NCBI GenBank assembly: GCA_965248155.1 | Contig: CBDFIO010000001.1 | Coordinates: forward strand, 558,001 to 622,000 | DNA length: 64,000 nucleotides | Direction: 5' to 3' | DNA from: RFSX01 sp965248155 | GTDB taxonomy: Bacteria > Bacteroidota > Bacteroidia > Chitinophagales > Saprospiraceae | Shown: positions 1-7,765 of the stretch, piece by piece | Numbering within the stretch: position 1 is the first letter of the stretch | Layout of the letters: every line of letters starts with the position of its first letter | The notes under the pieces: generated by a model | The model's database searches: none | What the model was told of the DNA's origin: nothing | What the model saw: only the letters and a program-made list of their open reading frames with translations | Translations under genes and position numbers: made by a program

Positions 1-93
1 CTCTAATAGTTAGAAAGCAATCCCAGGGCCCTAGTATTCCACCCGAAGCATTTTGAATGAATTTGATTTTTTCTGATAACTCTTCATTATTTG
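1..93 (-). pseudogene. metB: 3' part of IS-split cystathionine gamma-synthase/lyase
   Basis: On the minus strand this stretch continues the reading frame of the gene that starts at 1552. It encodes the family motif around NASGGILGPWD followed by FLTIR, which comes just after the PLP-lysine region in cystathionine gamma-synthases and lyases. It begins with the 9-bp duplication at 85-93 and runs off the left edge of the window. It is separated from its 5' part by the IS1-family element at 94-918 and has no start codon of its own. The identity is inferred by joining the two halves; the C-terminal end was not seen. Confidence 0.9.
85..93. repeat. Target site duplication of IS1-family element, left copy
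   Basis: CATTATTTG directly precedes the element and is repeated exactly at 919-927. Nine bases is a normal duplication length for IS1-family insertion. Confidence 0.9.
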
Positions 94-132
94 GATAGTG
101 GTTTAAATAGGTTGAGTTTCTTATATTAGCAC

Positions 133-468
133 ATGGAACATACTACTACTACTACTACTACTATTACTTGTCCCCATTGCAATTGTACTGACCTTCAAAA
201 GAATGGTCATAGAGAAAACGGGAGACAACGTTGGCGTTGTAAAGTCTGCAAAAAGAGTTTTCAACTTAGCTATAGCTATAGCTATAGCTATAAAGCCAGA
301 GAGCCCGGTGTTAAAGAACAAATTGACTCATTAATTCTCAATAGTTCAGGGGTTCGAGATACAGCAAGGATTTTAGGGATCAATAAAAATACGGTGATAG
401 CTCACTTAAAAAAAAACGCTTCAAGTGAACCCTTATCTATTGAACAAGGAAGAAGTTCAAAGCCTTGA
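133..468 (+). CDS. insA: IS1 InsA-like protein
   Basis: A 111-residue protein with an N-terminal zinc ribbon (CPHC near residues 14-17, WRCKVCKK near 34-41) followed by a helix-turn-helix region (ARILGINKNTV). In IS1, InsA binds the ends and represses transposition. Two short tandem repeats lie in the coding sequence: an ACT run giving a threonine tract at residues 4-10, and TATAGC repeats giving alternating Ser-Tyr at about residues 46-53. The frame overlaps insB, and the run of nine A at 408-416 is the likely switch point. The tail after that run is probably not part of the transposase. Confidence 0.85.
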   Translation: MEHTTTTTTTITCPHCNCTDLQKNGHRENGRQRWRCKVCKKSFQLSYSYSYSYKAREPGVKEQIDSLILNSSGVRDTARILGINKNTVIAHLKKNASSEPLSIEQGRSSKP

Positions 469-910
469 TAATTTGGCAGTAAGTTTTCACTATACAGCAG
501 AGGCAGATGAGTTTTGGTCTTATGTTGGCAGTAAGGCGAATCAAAGGTGGACTTGGTATGCGATGGATAAGCATTCCGGGATGATTTTGGCTTGGGTTAA
601 TGGAAAGCGTACCGATGAGAGCTTTGAAAAACTTCTGGATCTTCTTAAAGACATTCCCATTGGTGACTATTATACGGATGATTGGGGAGCTTATAGTAGG
701 TCATTGCCAAAAAGCTTACATACTATTGGGAAAGATTTGACTTGGAAAATAGAACGGAAAAACTTGAATTTTAGAACGCATATCAAACGTCTTAATAGAA
801 AAACCATTTGCTTTTCCAAAAATGAACAGATTCACGATAATGTCATTGGTATGTACATCGAAAAATACTATTATAAATCAGGAACTTATGGAGATCATCA
901 GCCTATTTGA
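425..910 (+). CDS. insB: IS1 InsB catalytic transposase part
   Basis: This DDE-type catalytic domain contains FWSYVGSKANQRW, YYTDDWGAY and KIERKNLNFR, which carry the IS1 acidic residues. It is made as an InsAB' fusion in IS1. The open frame starts just after a stop at 407-409, so the fusion must form within the A9 run at 408-416. The required shift is +1 (or -2), not the usual -1, which suggests transcriptional slippage or a damaged copy. The frame ends inside the right terminal repeat, as is normal for IS1. Confidence 0.87.
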   Translation: MNPYLLNKEEVQSLDNLAVSFHYTAEADEFWSYVGSKANQRWTWYAMDKHSGMILAWVNGKRTDESFEKLLDLLKDIPIGDYYTDDWGAYSRSLPKSLHTIGKDLTWKIERKNLNFRTHIKRLNRKTICFSKNEQIHDNVIGMYIEKYYYKSGTYGDHQPI

Positions 911-918
911 CCCAGCAC

Positions 919-927
919 CATTATTTG
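919..927. repeat. Target site duplication of IS1-family element, right copy
   Basis: CATTATTTG, identical to 85-93. Keeping only one copy joins the two gene halves in frame. Confidence 0.9.
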
Positions 928-1552
928 TTACGACCAATCCTGCCACTAAGTCAGAGTGCCCACCAATATATTTTGTAGCACTATGGATGACGATATCAGC
1001 ACCAAGTTTAAAAGGTTTTTGACTTATTGGACTTGCAAAAGTATTGTCTACAACCAGTAGTGCATTTGCATATTTAGCAATTTGTGAGATGCGCTCAATA
1101 TCGCTGACTTTCAAAGTAGGATTTGTGGGGGATTCAAGCCAGATCAACTTTGTGTTTTCATTCAGATAGTCCAGAATATTGTCAGCATCTGTTGTATCTA
1201 CATAATGAATTTTAATACCCAATTTTTGATACACATGGGTAAATAAGCGATAGGCTCCTCCATATATATCGTCAACGGCAATTATTTCATCTCCTGAAGA
1301 CAATAGTTTGGCAACCGAATCAATAGCTGCTAAGCCTGTTGCAAAAGCAAAAGCGGAATGACCTCCTTCTAATTTGGTGACCATATCTTCTAATACTTTA
1401 CGTGTAGGATTCCCAGTTCGGGCATAGTCATATCCTTTGTTTACACCTGGTGCTTCCTGTACAAAAGTAGAAGTCTGGTAAATAGGGACTGAAATGGAGC
1501 CGGTAAGTTCATCTACCGGTACTGAATGAATAATGTCTGTAATACTGCTCAT
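919..1552 (-). pseudogene. metB: 5' part of IS-split cystathionine gamma-synthase/lyase
   Basis: Residues 1-213 of a PLP-dependent trans-sulfuration enzyme (Cys/Met metabolism family, normally about 380 residues). Visible landmarks are SVPIYQTSTF, YDYARTGNPTR, the ATGLAAI cofactor loop, VVDNTFASP and the PLP-lysine motif SATKYIGGHSDL. The enzyme makes or cleaves cystathionine between cysteine and homocysteine. IS1 entered right after VVTNN; the last ten or so residues of the present frame are IS-encoded. Without the IS the frame continues as NNEELSEK into 1-93. The upstream SAM-I riboswitch favours a methionine-synthesis role (MetB) over a lyase role, but the sequence alone does not decide. 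Confidence 0.9.
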
Positions 1553-1616
1553 TGTTTATAAAATTTTAATTGTTAATAATTAAGATCTATCGCGAGCAGC
1601 ATCAGGAAGATGCCAT

Positions 1617-1653
1617 AAAAAAAAGGCTCTCCTGACAAGTAGAAGAGCCTTTT
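1617..1653 (-). terminator. Intrinsic terminator (expression platform of SAM riboswitch)
   Basis: On the minus strand a stem AAAAGGCTCTTCT ... AGGAGAGCCTTTT is followed by a run of eight T. It lies between the riboswitch aptamer and the start codon at 1552, so it should stop transcription when SAM is bound. Confidence 0.88.
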
Positions 1654-1696
1654 ATATAGTTATACATACATCGTATGCAAATATTTAGACATTATT

Positions 1697-1810
1697 CTAA
1701 CTTATCTACCTCTGAATTTTTCAGAGTAGGAATTAGCACCTTCTTCACATAATGTGAAAGGTTGCTAAAGCATCATAGGGCCTATCCCTCCGCTTTTCTT
1801 GATAAGAATC
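1697..1810 (-). promoter_or_regulatory. SAM-I (S-box) riboswitch
   Basis: The minus strand holds the S-box core in order: P1 strand CTTATC (1801-1806), AAGCGGAGGGA, GGCCC, TGCTTTAGCAACC, a hairpin (TTTCACATTATGTGAA), GGTGCTAATTCC, a second hairpin (CTCTGAAAAATTCAGAG) and the closing P1 strand GATAAG (1701-1706). These are the conserved joining segments and P1 pairing of SAM-I aptamers. With the terminator at 1617-1653 it forms an OFF switch for the trans-sulfuration gene. A possible promoter (TTG, then TACTTG 18 bases later) lies about 20-50 bases upstream of the aptamer; that part is weak. Confidence 0.93.
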
Positions 1811-1923
1811 TTTTAAAAGAACGTTTTCGAATTCAAGTATCTGGAATTATTTTTTAACAAGCAAATAATTCATGAAAATACTTTTATCGGAACATGTACA
1901 GCTGCTTGCTTATAACGCCTTTC

Positions 1924-2502
1924 CTATTCACTCAAAACAACATTTGTTAATTCAATTATTCCTGTTCTGTCGTAATACAAGAAAGCATGATTAATTTTTT
2001 TATCATCGTTAAACATAAAAGCAATATGCTGCCTTACTGTTGTTGACTCTTCACCAACTGTAAGTGTGACATTAGCATATGAAAGTACCCCCGGTCCAAC
2101 GACTTCATAATAATTGGTCGGTGTATTGATTTGAATAGCTAAAAGTGTATGGTCAGTAAATGATAGTTTATCAATTCCTGAAGTCTCGTTCCATTTTTTC
2201 CACCACGCCAAAAGATTTTCTTTTCCATCAATGACAGTTCGTGTTTCGGAACTTCCATCTGGCCAATACCATTTGACGTCATCCGCCAATTGTTCTCCAA
2301 AAGCATCAAATTCAAAGTTGGCAAGCAGTTCTAATTGTTTTAATACAATATCAGAATATTCGTCAGAGGCAGCCTCCAGGGTTGGAACCTCTTTTTCCTC
2401 TACGACAACATCTGCGTTATTGGTTTCTGTACAGCTCATAAAAAGAAGTAAACAGAAAAGTATTCCAGTTTTTAAGATGAGTTGATTGTTTTGTTTTTTC
2501 AT
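1924..2502 (-). CDS. NTF2-like (SnoaL-type) lipoprotein
   Basis: A 192-residue protein with a lipoprotein signal (ILFCLLLFMSC, lipidation Cys at about residue 24) and then an acidic linker. The C-terminal domain has the look of a nuclear transport factor 2 fold: LELLANFEFDAFGEQLADD, followed by WYWPDG, GKENLLAWWKKW and a final HAFLYYDRTG strand. Such domains often bind small ligands or act as minor enzymes, but no catalytic residues can be named. It is monocistronic; the region to its right (2503-2651) holds no gene. Confidence 0.72.
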   Translation of the reverse strand: MKKQNNQLILKTGILFCLLLFMSCTETNNADVVVEEKEVPTLEAASDEYSDIVLKQLELLANFEFDAFGEQLADDVKWYWPDGSSETRTVIDGKENLLAWWKKWNETSGIDKLSFTDHTLLAIQINTPTNYYEVVGPGVLSYANVTLTVGEESTTVRQHIAFMFNDDKKINHAFLYYDRTGIIELTNVVLSE

Positions 2503-2651
2503 TGTTTCGTTTTTTGATCGTTTATATTCAACTTAAGGTATGGATTTTATTTTACGCGATTAATTTTCTTTCTCTGTATCTGAATTTATTGCTAAGACTA
2601 TTCTCAATTGTTTAAAGCTGTTTGAATAATCATCTTATTTAATGGGCTAAG

Positions 2652-3185
2652 TTATTTATGCTTTATTTCATTCAAAATATCTTTGATTTCTTGTAGCAAG
2701 CTCACTATCTGATCATTGCTTGATTCTGTTGGTCTGTTGTCTGTCCTCTTGTCAGTTTTTAATAATTCTCTTTGATGCAGAACCTTTTCTTTGAACTCTG
2801 CGGAATTAATAATTCCAATCAATTTCATATCACTTCCGTGAGGATTACTTTGTCCGGCCGTTTCAATTTTAAGAATTCGTAAATCAAGATATTTTAATAA
2901 GGGATTTTCAATAAAAGTCAGATCCTGAATGTTCTCAAGTGGGATGGTTTTCTCAACCTTAAATAAAACGCCCTTCTTGAATTCCAAATGGTGTTCGGTT
3001 AGTTTGCATTTCAGATTTTCATAAAACCGTCTGCTGACATATTGTCCTGCACCCAAGAACCATAAAATAAGTATCGGGATTCCTACTATCGAGATTGTAA
3101 GAATAAAGGCTACAGATAACAAAAAGTAGGTCTTAATCTTTGGATTGAATTCTGCTGTTTGAATGATATTGGAATGACTGGTCAT
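2652..3185 (-). CDS. Membrane protein with bacterial PH domain
   Basis: A 177-residue protein with a hydrophobic N-terminal hairpin of two membrane segments (about residues 18-48, FLLSVAFILTISIVGIPILI) and a bPH2/YdbS-like domain (KCKLTEHHLEFKKGVLF, then KTIPLENIQDLTF, then LRILKIETAG). PH domains of this type in YdbS/YdbT-like proteins sit on the inner membrane; their ligand is unknown. The last 30 residues form an amphipathic helix (IVSLLQEIKDILNEIK). It is separated from the broken hydrolase at 3227-4020 by only 41 bp and may share its transcript. Confidence 0.75.
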   Translation of the reverse strand: MTSHSNIIQTAEFNPKIKTYFLLSVAFILTISIVGIPILILWFLGAGQYVSRRFYENLKCKLTEHHLEFKKGVLFKVEKTIPLENIQDLTFIENPLLKYLDLRILKIETAGQSNPHGSDMKLIGIINSAEFKEKVLHQRELLKTDKRTDNRPTESSNDQIVSLLQEIKDILNEIKHK

Positions 3186-3226
3186 AAGTTGATTTTATAT
3201 AAGTTTTTGCCTTTTGTTGGCGATGA

Positions 3227-4020
3227 TTAATTAGTCTTGATTTCATTGAGGAAGGACATAACAACTTCCCAAGTTTCGTTTACTTTATTTCCCACTCTTT
3301 CCTCATCAAGCATAGATGAACCATGCTTGCCATATTCAGGAGCATATGTTTGATGATTATTTTGATTTGCCAATTCGATTTGTTTCTTGACACTTTCATA
3401 TTCCATTTCATTTGGAGGTCTCAATATCAATAATGGAACTTTCAAGGTATTAAAATATTTCCAGGTTTACAATCCAGCATAGGATTTCCAGAGGCAGGTG
3501 AAAATGCCAAAACACCTTGAATGTCTGTCTGTCTTTCATTTGCTAGTTTAATTGCTAAAGAAGCGCTATAACTGCTTCCCCAAAGAATTGTTTTTCCTGA
3601 AAATCCAGCCGCTTTAGCAAACTCAAGTGTACTTTCACGATTGTTATAGGCATCACAATAAGTATAAGCATCATCAAGACTGATGGTTGGAATATTTGCA
3701 ATTGTTCTGTTGTAATTGCCATAGATCTGACCACCTTTTCTTTGGTCGATAGCTAAAACATTGAAGCCTTTTTCAAGTAACCTAGGTATAATAGAAATAT
3801 ATTCACCTCTTGCATTAGATCCTCCTTGATGAAAGAGAAGTATAATGGCTTCTTGTTTATTCAATTGGTATAAGTCTCCAAATATTTTTATGCTATCCGG
3901 TGTATAAAAACTTATCTCTTTCGAATTGTTATTGTTACCAATATTTTCTTCTTTTATTTCATTTTGACAAGAGAGTAAAAAGAGAAACATTCCACTTAAA
4001 ATCATCAATACTATTTTCAT
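3227..4020 (-). pseudogene. Frameshifted alpha/beta-hydrolase lipoprotein
   Basis: The first 192 codons encode a lipoprotein signal (LSGMFLFLLSC) and an alpha/beta hydrolase N-terminal half: LLFHQGGSNARGEY with the oxyanion region, LAIDQRKGGQ, and the nucleophile elbow GSSYSA. After SGNPMLDCKP the frame runs into a stop. The other frame continues as WKYFNTLKVPLLIL and RPPNEMEYE to 3227 with a plausible C-terminal half carrying GKHGSSML, which includes a candidate catalytic His. One base appears to be missing near 3461-3465. Either a young pseudogene or a sequencing error; the two halves together have normal family length. Confidence 0.82.
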
Positions 4021-4138
4021 ATTATTCCCATTTTATTTGTGGTCAAGAGTTAGTAAACCAAATGTTGTATTCATTCAATAAGCACTGCTCAATTTTCAAC
4101 TTTTTCAAGAGGTTTTAATTTTGACTTCCAAATTTATT

Positions 4139-4678
4139 TTATACTTTGTTAAGTAAGGCGTTTTTGACTTGTTCGACATTTATGTAGTTTCTTCCTGAAT
4201 CTAATATATTGGTAAATAACTTTGGCTTGCTCGAAATATTAATTTTTTGAATATTGTTTTCATCCATGTCATGAAAATCAAGGCTTATAATTTCTCCAAT
4301 TCCCCAAGCTGATGCAGATGACTTTAAAGTTATAGATTTTGGATATACAGTAATTTTGAAATACCTGAAATTCGGATGATGTGCTAATATCGAATGCGCA
4401 TCTTCAATAGAAATATTGTTTACGATGATTCTGCTATGTCTGGATTTTATATTAGAATCTGTGATTGGGATATTTTTTGCTTTTAAGTTTTTGATGTGAA
4501 CAATAGTAAACATGAGTCCTACAAAAGTACCTGTAAAAACACTCATGAATAATTCCTCATTCCAATCAAAGGACTTTAAGTCTAATAGATTAAATAATAC
4601 CATGATTGTCAGGAAGCTTATAATAAACAAAACAGAAATTTTTGTGAATAGTTTTAGTATGGTTTTCAATTCATTCAT
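4139..4678 (-). CDS. Hypothetical two-TM membrane protein
   Basis: No family is recognised. The 179-residue product has two predicted membrane segments (about residues 12-31, KISVLFIISFLTIMVLF, and 44-61, MSVFTGTFVGLMFTIVHI) and a soluble C-terminal domain of about 110 residues rich in beta-type segments. There is no signal peptidase motif, so it is probably an inner-membrane protein with a cytoplasmic tail. It sits between two other small leftward genes with gaps of about 70-120 bp. Confidence 0.55.
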   Translation of the reverse strand: MNELKTILKLFTKISVLFIISFLTIMVLFNLLDLKSFDWNEELFMSVFTGTFVGLMFTIVHIKNLKAKNIPITDSNIKSRHSRIIVNNISIEDAHSILAHHPNFRYFKITVYPKSITLKSSASAWGIGEIISLDFHDMDENNIQKINISSKPKLFTNILDSGRNYINVEQVKNALLNKV

Positions 4679-4747
4679 CTATTAAGTATGATCTGTTGTT
4701 AAAATATTCTTTTGTCCATTTATTTTCTTGTGATTAATTTTATTTAC

Positions 4748-5191
4748 TTAATCGATCTTGTCTTTCTTCATTTTATCCGTTATTTCCTTCATCATTGTCA
4801 TACTCATTTTAGAAGATAACTTTAAAGTTTCAAGAGCTATTTGTTTATTTTTTTTCACAAATTCAGTTCCTAATGGAGTTTTAAACCAAAGGATAAGCTC
4901 TTCTAGTGTTTCTTGCGAATAATGCTGCTTATATATTGGGATCATATTGGTAATCATTGTATCTATTAAGTTCTCATAGATTTTTTTATCAAGACTAATT
5001 TTTCCCTCAAACATGATTGTCATTTGATTTAAGATTGCATCATCTTTTGGATCTGCTCCTGATATTTTTAGAAACTCAATGAGCGTCTCTTCATATGTTC
5101 TTTGAGAGTTAGGATCTGACTGTGAGTTTACACCTGATAAAAGGATGAATAATGAAAGAAATGTAATTGTTACTCTTGCTTGTATTTTCAT
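4748..5191 (-). CDS. DUF2059 secreted protein
   Basis: A 147-residue protein with an N-terminal signal peptide (VTITFLSLFILLSGVNSQS) and a DUF2059-type helical domain. The hallmark is EELILWFKTPLGTEFVKK, matching the family pattern of a helix with a (Y/F)xTPxG turn. The function is unknown; the protein is expected in the periplasm. It ends one base before the start region of the acetyltransferase to its right and so is likely cotranscribed downstream of it. Confidence 0.75.
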   Translation of the reverse strand: MKIQARVTITFLSLFILLSGVNSQSDPNSQRTYEETLIEFLKISGADPKDDAILNQMTIMFEGKISLDKKIYENLIDTMITNMIPIYKQHYSQETLEELILWFKTPLGTEFVKKNKQIALETLKLSSKMSMTMMKEITDKMKKDKID

Positions 5192-5192
5192 G

Positions 5193-5828
5193 TTATATTT
5201 TTTGTTTTATTTTTTCAATATCGTGGTCGGTTAAAATTTGAACATTCTCTGTAATTTTTTCAATAGGCCAATCCCACCAAGAAATTTCAACCAGCTGATT
5301 AATCACTTCGTCTGAAAATCTCTTTCTAATTTCCTTAGCCGGATTTCCACCAACTATTGAATATGGTTCCACATTCTTAGTCACTACAGATTTTGTGGCA
5401 ATAATTGCCCCATCTCCAATATTTACACCCGGCATTATCGTAGCTCCATATCCGATCCAAACATCATTGCCGACAATTGTATTTCCTTTAGTTGGATATT
5501 CTTTACCCTCCATTGCCTGTGACCAATCTTCTCCAAAAATTGTAAATGGAAAAGTTGAGATAGCTTCACTCATATGATTTGCCCCATTCATTATAAACGT
5601 AACATCTGAAGCAATCATACAAAACTTCCCAATTATTAATTTATCACCCGTAAAATCAAATAAATACTTCACATTTTTTTCAAAATTGTCCACATCTTCG
5701 AAGTCATCATAATAAGTATAATCACCAACCAGGATATTGGGGTTTTTGACTATGTTTTTTAGAAAACAAAGTCTGTTGTAATTTTTGAGTGGAAACTTTT
5801 TATCCTTGTTTGGTATATTCATTATCAA
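5193..5828 (-). CDS. Vat/CatB-family O-acetyltransferase
   Basis: A 211-residue hexapeptide-repeat acyltransferase of the xenobiotic (XAT) group. It matches the Vat/CatB layout well: VGDYTYYDD near residue 34, GDKLIIGKFCMIA, the catalytic His motif FIMNGANH near residue 80, GNDVWIGYGATIMPGVNIGDG, then GGNPAKEIRKRF. Family members acetylate streptogramin A or chloramphenicol with acetyl-CoA; the many chromosomal relatives mostly have unknown substrates. It could give intrinsic resistance, but that is inference. The gene is followed at once by the DUF2059 gene. Confidence 0.85.
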   Translation of the reverse strand: MIMNIPNKDKKFPLKNYNRLCFLKNIVKNPNILVGDYTYYDDFEDVDNFEKNVKYLFDFTGDKLIIGKFCMIASDVTFIMNGANHMSEAISTFPFTIFGEDWSQAMEGKEYPTKGNTIVGNDVWIGYGATIMPGVNIGDGAIIATKSVVTKNVEPYSIVGGNPAKEIRKRFSDEVINQLVEISWWDWPIEKITENVQILTDHDIEKIKQKI

Positions 5829-5971
5829 ATCTTCTATTCGACAAAATTAAGGATTCCTGCCAGTTTGAAAATATCTATACTGAGGTATAATTTTTCATGA
5901 ATAATAAATTTGTAGTATTTTATATATTGAAAGTGTATTAAGGGTTTAGTTATTCTAAAATAATCTCTATC

Positions 5972-6955
5972 ATGAAAAAACCCAACCCGACAATGGCTAC
6001 CGGTATCTTACCTGAGAATCAACATAAAGACATACCGGGTAATCCTTCCACAGCAAAAAGCAGCAATGTGAAATTAAGAACAGAAGCAAGTTCAAGCACG
6101 CTGAGGGTTTTGACATTGGATCAATGGGAATTTTGGAGAGCGAATGGATATGTAATAATCAAGAACGCCGTTTCCAGGGAACAAGCGGAACAGATTGCCG
6201 CATTTTTATGGGAATTTGAAGACAAGGATCCTGATGACAAAAGCACATGGTATACTACACCTCGAGCTGAAATGCAAATGAAAGAACTGGCAGGTACGGG
6301 AATGGTAGAAGTATATAACAATCAGCATCTGTGGAACAATCGCCAAACTCGAAAAATATATGATGCATTCGTTGATATATGGGGAACAGAGAAATTATGG
6401 GTAACTATAGATCGGGCCAACTTAAATTTTCCTATGCGCCCCGGTTATGAATACAAAGGATTTATCCATTGGGACTATGATCCGGAAACCAAGCCGCAAA
6501 ATGTACAGGGAGTATTGGCTTTAGGAGATCAAACAGATGAAAATATGGGAGGCTTTCAATGTACCCCTTGGCTGTATAAAAATTTTGATACATGGAAATT
6601 GACACAAGCTGAAGAAAGAAATCGCTTCCAACCAGATATATCGGAGCTTGAAGATAAAATTGTGAAAGTTGCTATGGAGACTGGCGACTTGTTAATATTC
6701 CATAGTTCTGAACCGCATGGAATACGGCCTAACCGCACGGAGGATAAAGTGAGAATTGCACAATACATTTCTATGATGCCTGCTCAACAAGAAAATGATG
6801 CTTTAAAGGAATGGCGTATTAATTCATGGAAAAATCGTATAGCGCCTGAAGGGTATGCCTTTCCCGGAGATCCTCGAAACTGGGAGCAAACTAGATATGG
6901 CACAGCTGAACTATCAGATCTGGGTGAAAAATTGTTGGGTCTTAAAAAATGGTAA
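5972..6955 (+). CDS. Phytanoyl-CoA dioxygenase (PhyH) family protein
   Basis: A 327-residue Fe(II)/2-oxoglutarate oxygenase of the PhyH family. The iron ligands are seen as HWDYD (His-x-Asp, near residue 166) and the distal His in SEPHGIRPNR (near 249), whose Arg can bind 2-oxoglutarate. The N-terminus has WEFWRANGYVIIKNAVSREQ, typical of the family. The first 45 residues are low in structure and may be a linker. The substrate is not predictable. A TAAATTTG at 5905-5912 fits the Bacteroidota -7 promoter pattern about 60 bases before the start. Monocistronic, and diverges from the acetyltransferase. Confidence 0.85.
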   Translation: MKKPNPTMATGILPENQHKDIPGNPSTAKSSNVKLRTEASSSTLRVLTLDQWEFWRANGYVIIKNAVSREQAEQIAAFLWEFEDKDPDDKSTWYTTPRAEMQMKELAGTGMVEVYNNQHLWNNRQTRKIYDAFVDIWGTEKLWVTIDRANLNFPMRPGYEYKGFIHWDYDPETKPQNVQGVLALGDQTDENMGGFQCTPWLYKNFDTWKLTQAEERNRFQPDISELEDKIVKVAMETGDLLIFHSSEPHGIRPNRTEDKVRIAQYISMMPAQQENDALKEWRINSWKNRIAPEGYAFPGDPRNWEQTRYGTAELSDLGEKLLGLKKW

Positions 6956-7111
6956 TATATTCTCAAATTCTATTGAAGTTAATATCTGACGGTTAGGGAT
7001 AGAAGCTTTAGATGTATGCTTCAATTCTCAGTAAGCAAAATGGAGTAGATTTTAAAAACAGTAAGAATCATCATATAGTTCTTATTGAATTGCATTTACA
7101 TTTATAGTCAG

Positions 7112-7696
7112 ATGGAAGATCGGATAAAAAGAGTATTGAATCATATCGAAAATAATCTTCAGTCAAGCATGGAGTTGAAAGATTTGGCTTCACTAGCTTG
7201 TTTGTCACCTTCTCAGTTCCATCGTCAATTTAAACGGCAAACCGGACGAACTCCGTTTAGCTTTGTTGAAGAGTTAAAAATGAATAAGGCTCATCAATTG
7301 ATCATGCAGGAGAATTGGATGGTTTATGAATTGAGCGATCATTTCGGATACAAAGATTATGAAACGTTTTCGAGGGCGGTCAAAAAATATTTCCATTTCT
7401 CACCTGATGACTTAAAATCTATTGTCGAAGGAATTAGGCTTAGTATTGATTCTTCTGAAGAACAAGAATTGATGATTTTAACTCTGGATGATTATAATAA
7501 GGAGACTGAAGTAGTCACTCAGCTGAAAGCATTTTTGAAGGATAAAAATGTGAAGATGACAGATTTGAAGCAGGCTCAGGTTTTCAAGATTGTTCCAAAA
7601 TCTAAAGAACTTGAAAAGACAAGCTTAGTATTAAAAAACAAATTCGCATTGACTGAAGAAAAGAAACTTTGGGAAGCCCTTATTGAATCAAAATAA
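7112..7696 (+). CDS. AraC-family transcriptional regulator
   Basis: A 194-residue protein with an N-terminal AraC/XylS double helix-turn-helix (about residues 1-105): MELKDLASLACLSPSQFHRQ, FKRQTGRTPFSFVEELK, then ELSDHFGYKDYETFSRAVKK. The C-terminal 85 residues are charged and unlike the GyrI-like or cupin domains that usually follow. The ATG at 7112 is preferred over the upstream TTG at 7085 because homology begins with MEDRIKRVLNHIE. It is in line with the CPBP protease gene 70 bp downstream and may control it. Confidence 0.82.
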   Translation: MEDRIKRVLNHIENNLQSSMELKDLASLACLSPSQFHRQFKRQTGRTPFSFVEELKMNKAHQLIMQENWMVYELSDHFGYKDYETFSRAVKKYFHFSPDDLKSIVEGIRLSIDSSEEQELMILTLDDYNKETEVVTQLKAFLKDKNVKMTDLKQAQVFKIVPKSKELEKTSLVLKNKFALTEEKKLWEALIESK

Positions 7697-7765
7697 CATC
7701 GAATAATCATTGTGTCGTTTATCTTGAAAATTGAAAAAAAAGAAATTAACTAAACAGAATATAGA

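Larger units (their letters stand above)
94..918 (+). mobile_element. IS1-family insertion sequence, 825 bp
   Basis: Two overlapping frames encode InsA-like and InsB-like proteins. The ends form imperfect inverted repeats of about 22 bp (94-115 against 897-918, sharing the core AAATAGG), and a perfect 9-bp duplication flanks the element. The length is close to the roughly 770 bp usual for IS1. It interrupts the leftward cystathionine gamma-synthase/lyase gene and is transcribed against it. Both ends and both frames are present, so it may still move if the frame change at 408-416 works. Confidence 0.93.

Noticed and set aside
878..918. C-terminal residues GAGSNRLMISISS as part of the trans-sulfuration enzyme
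   Set aside because: These codons lie mostly within the IS right end and do not match the family; the true continuation is at 1-93.
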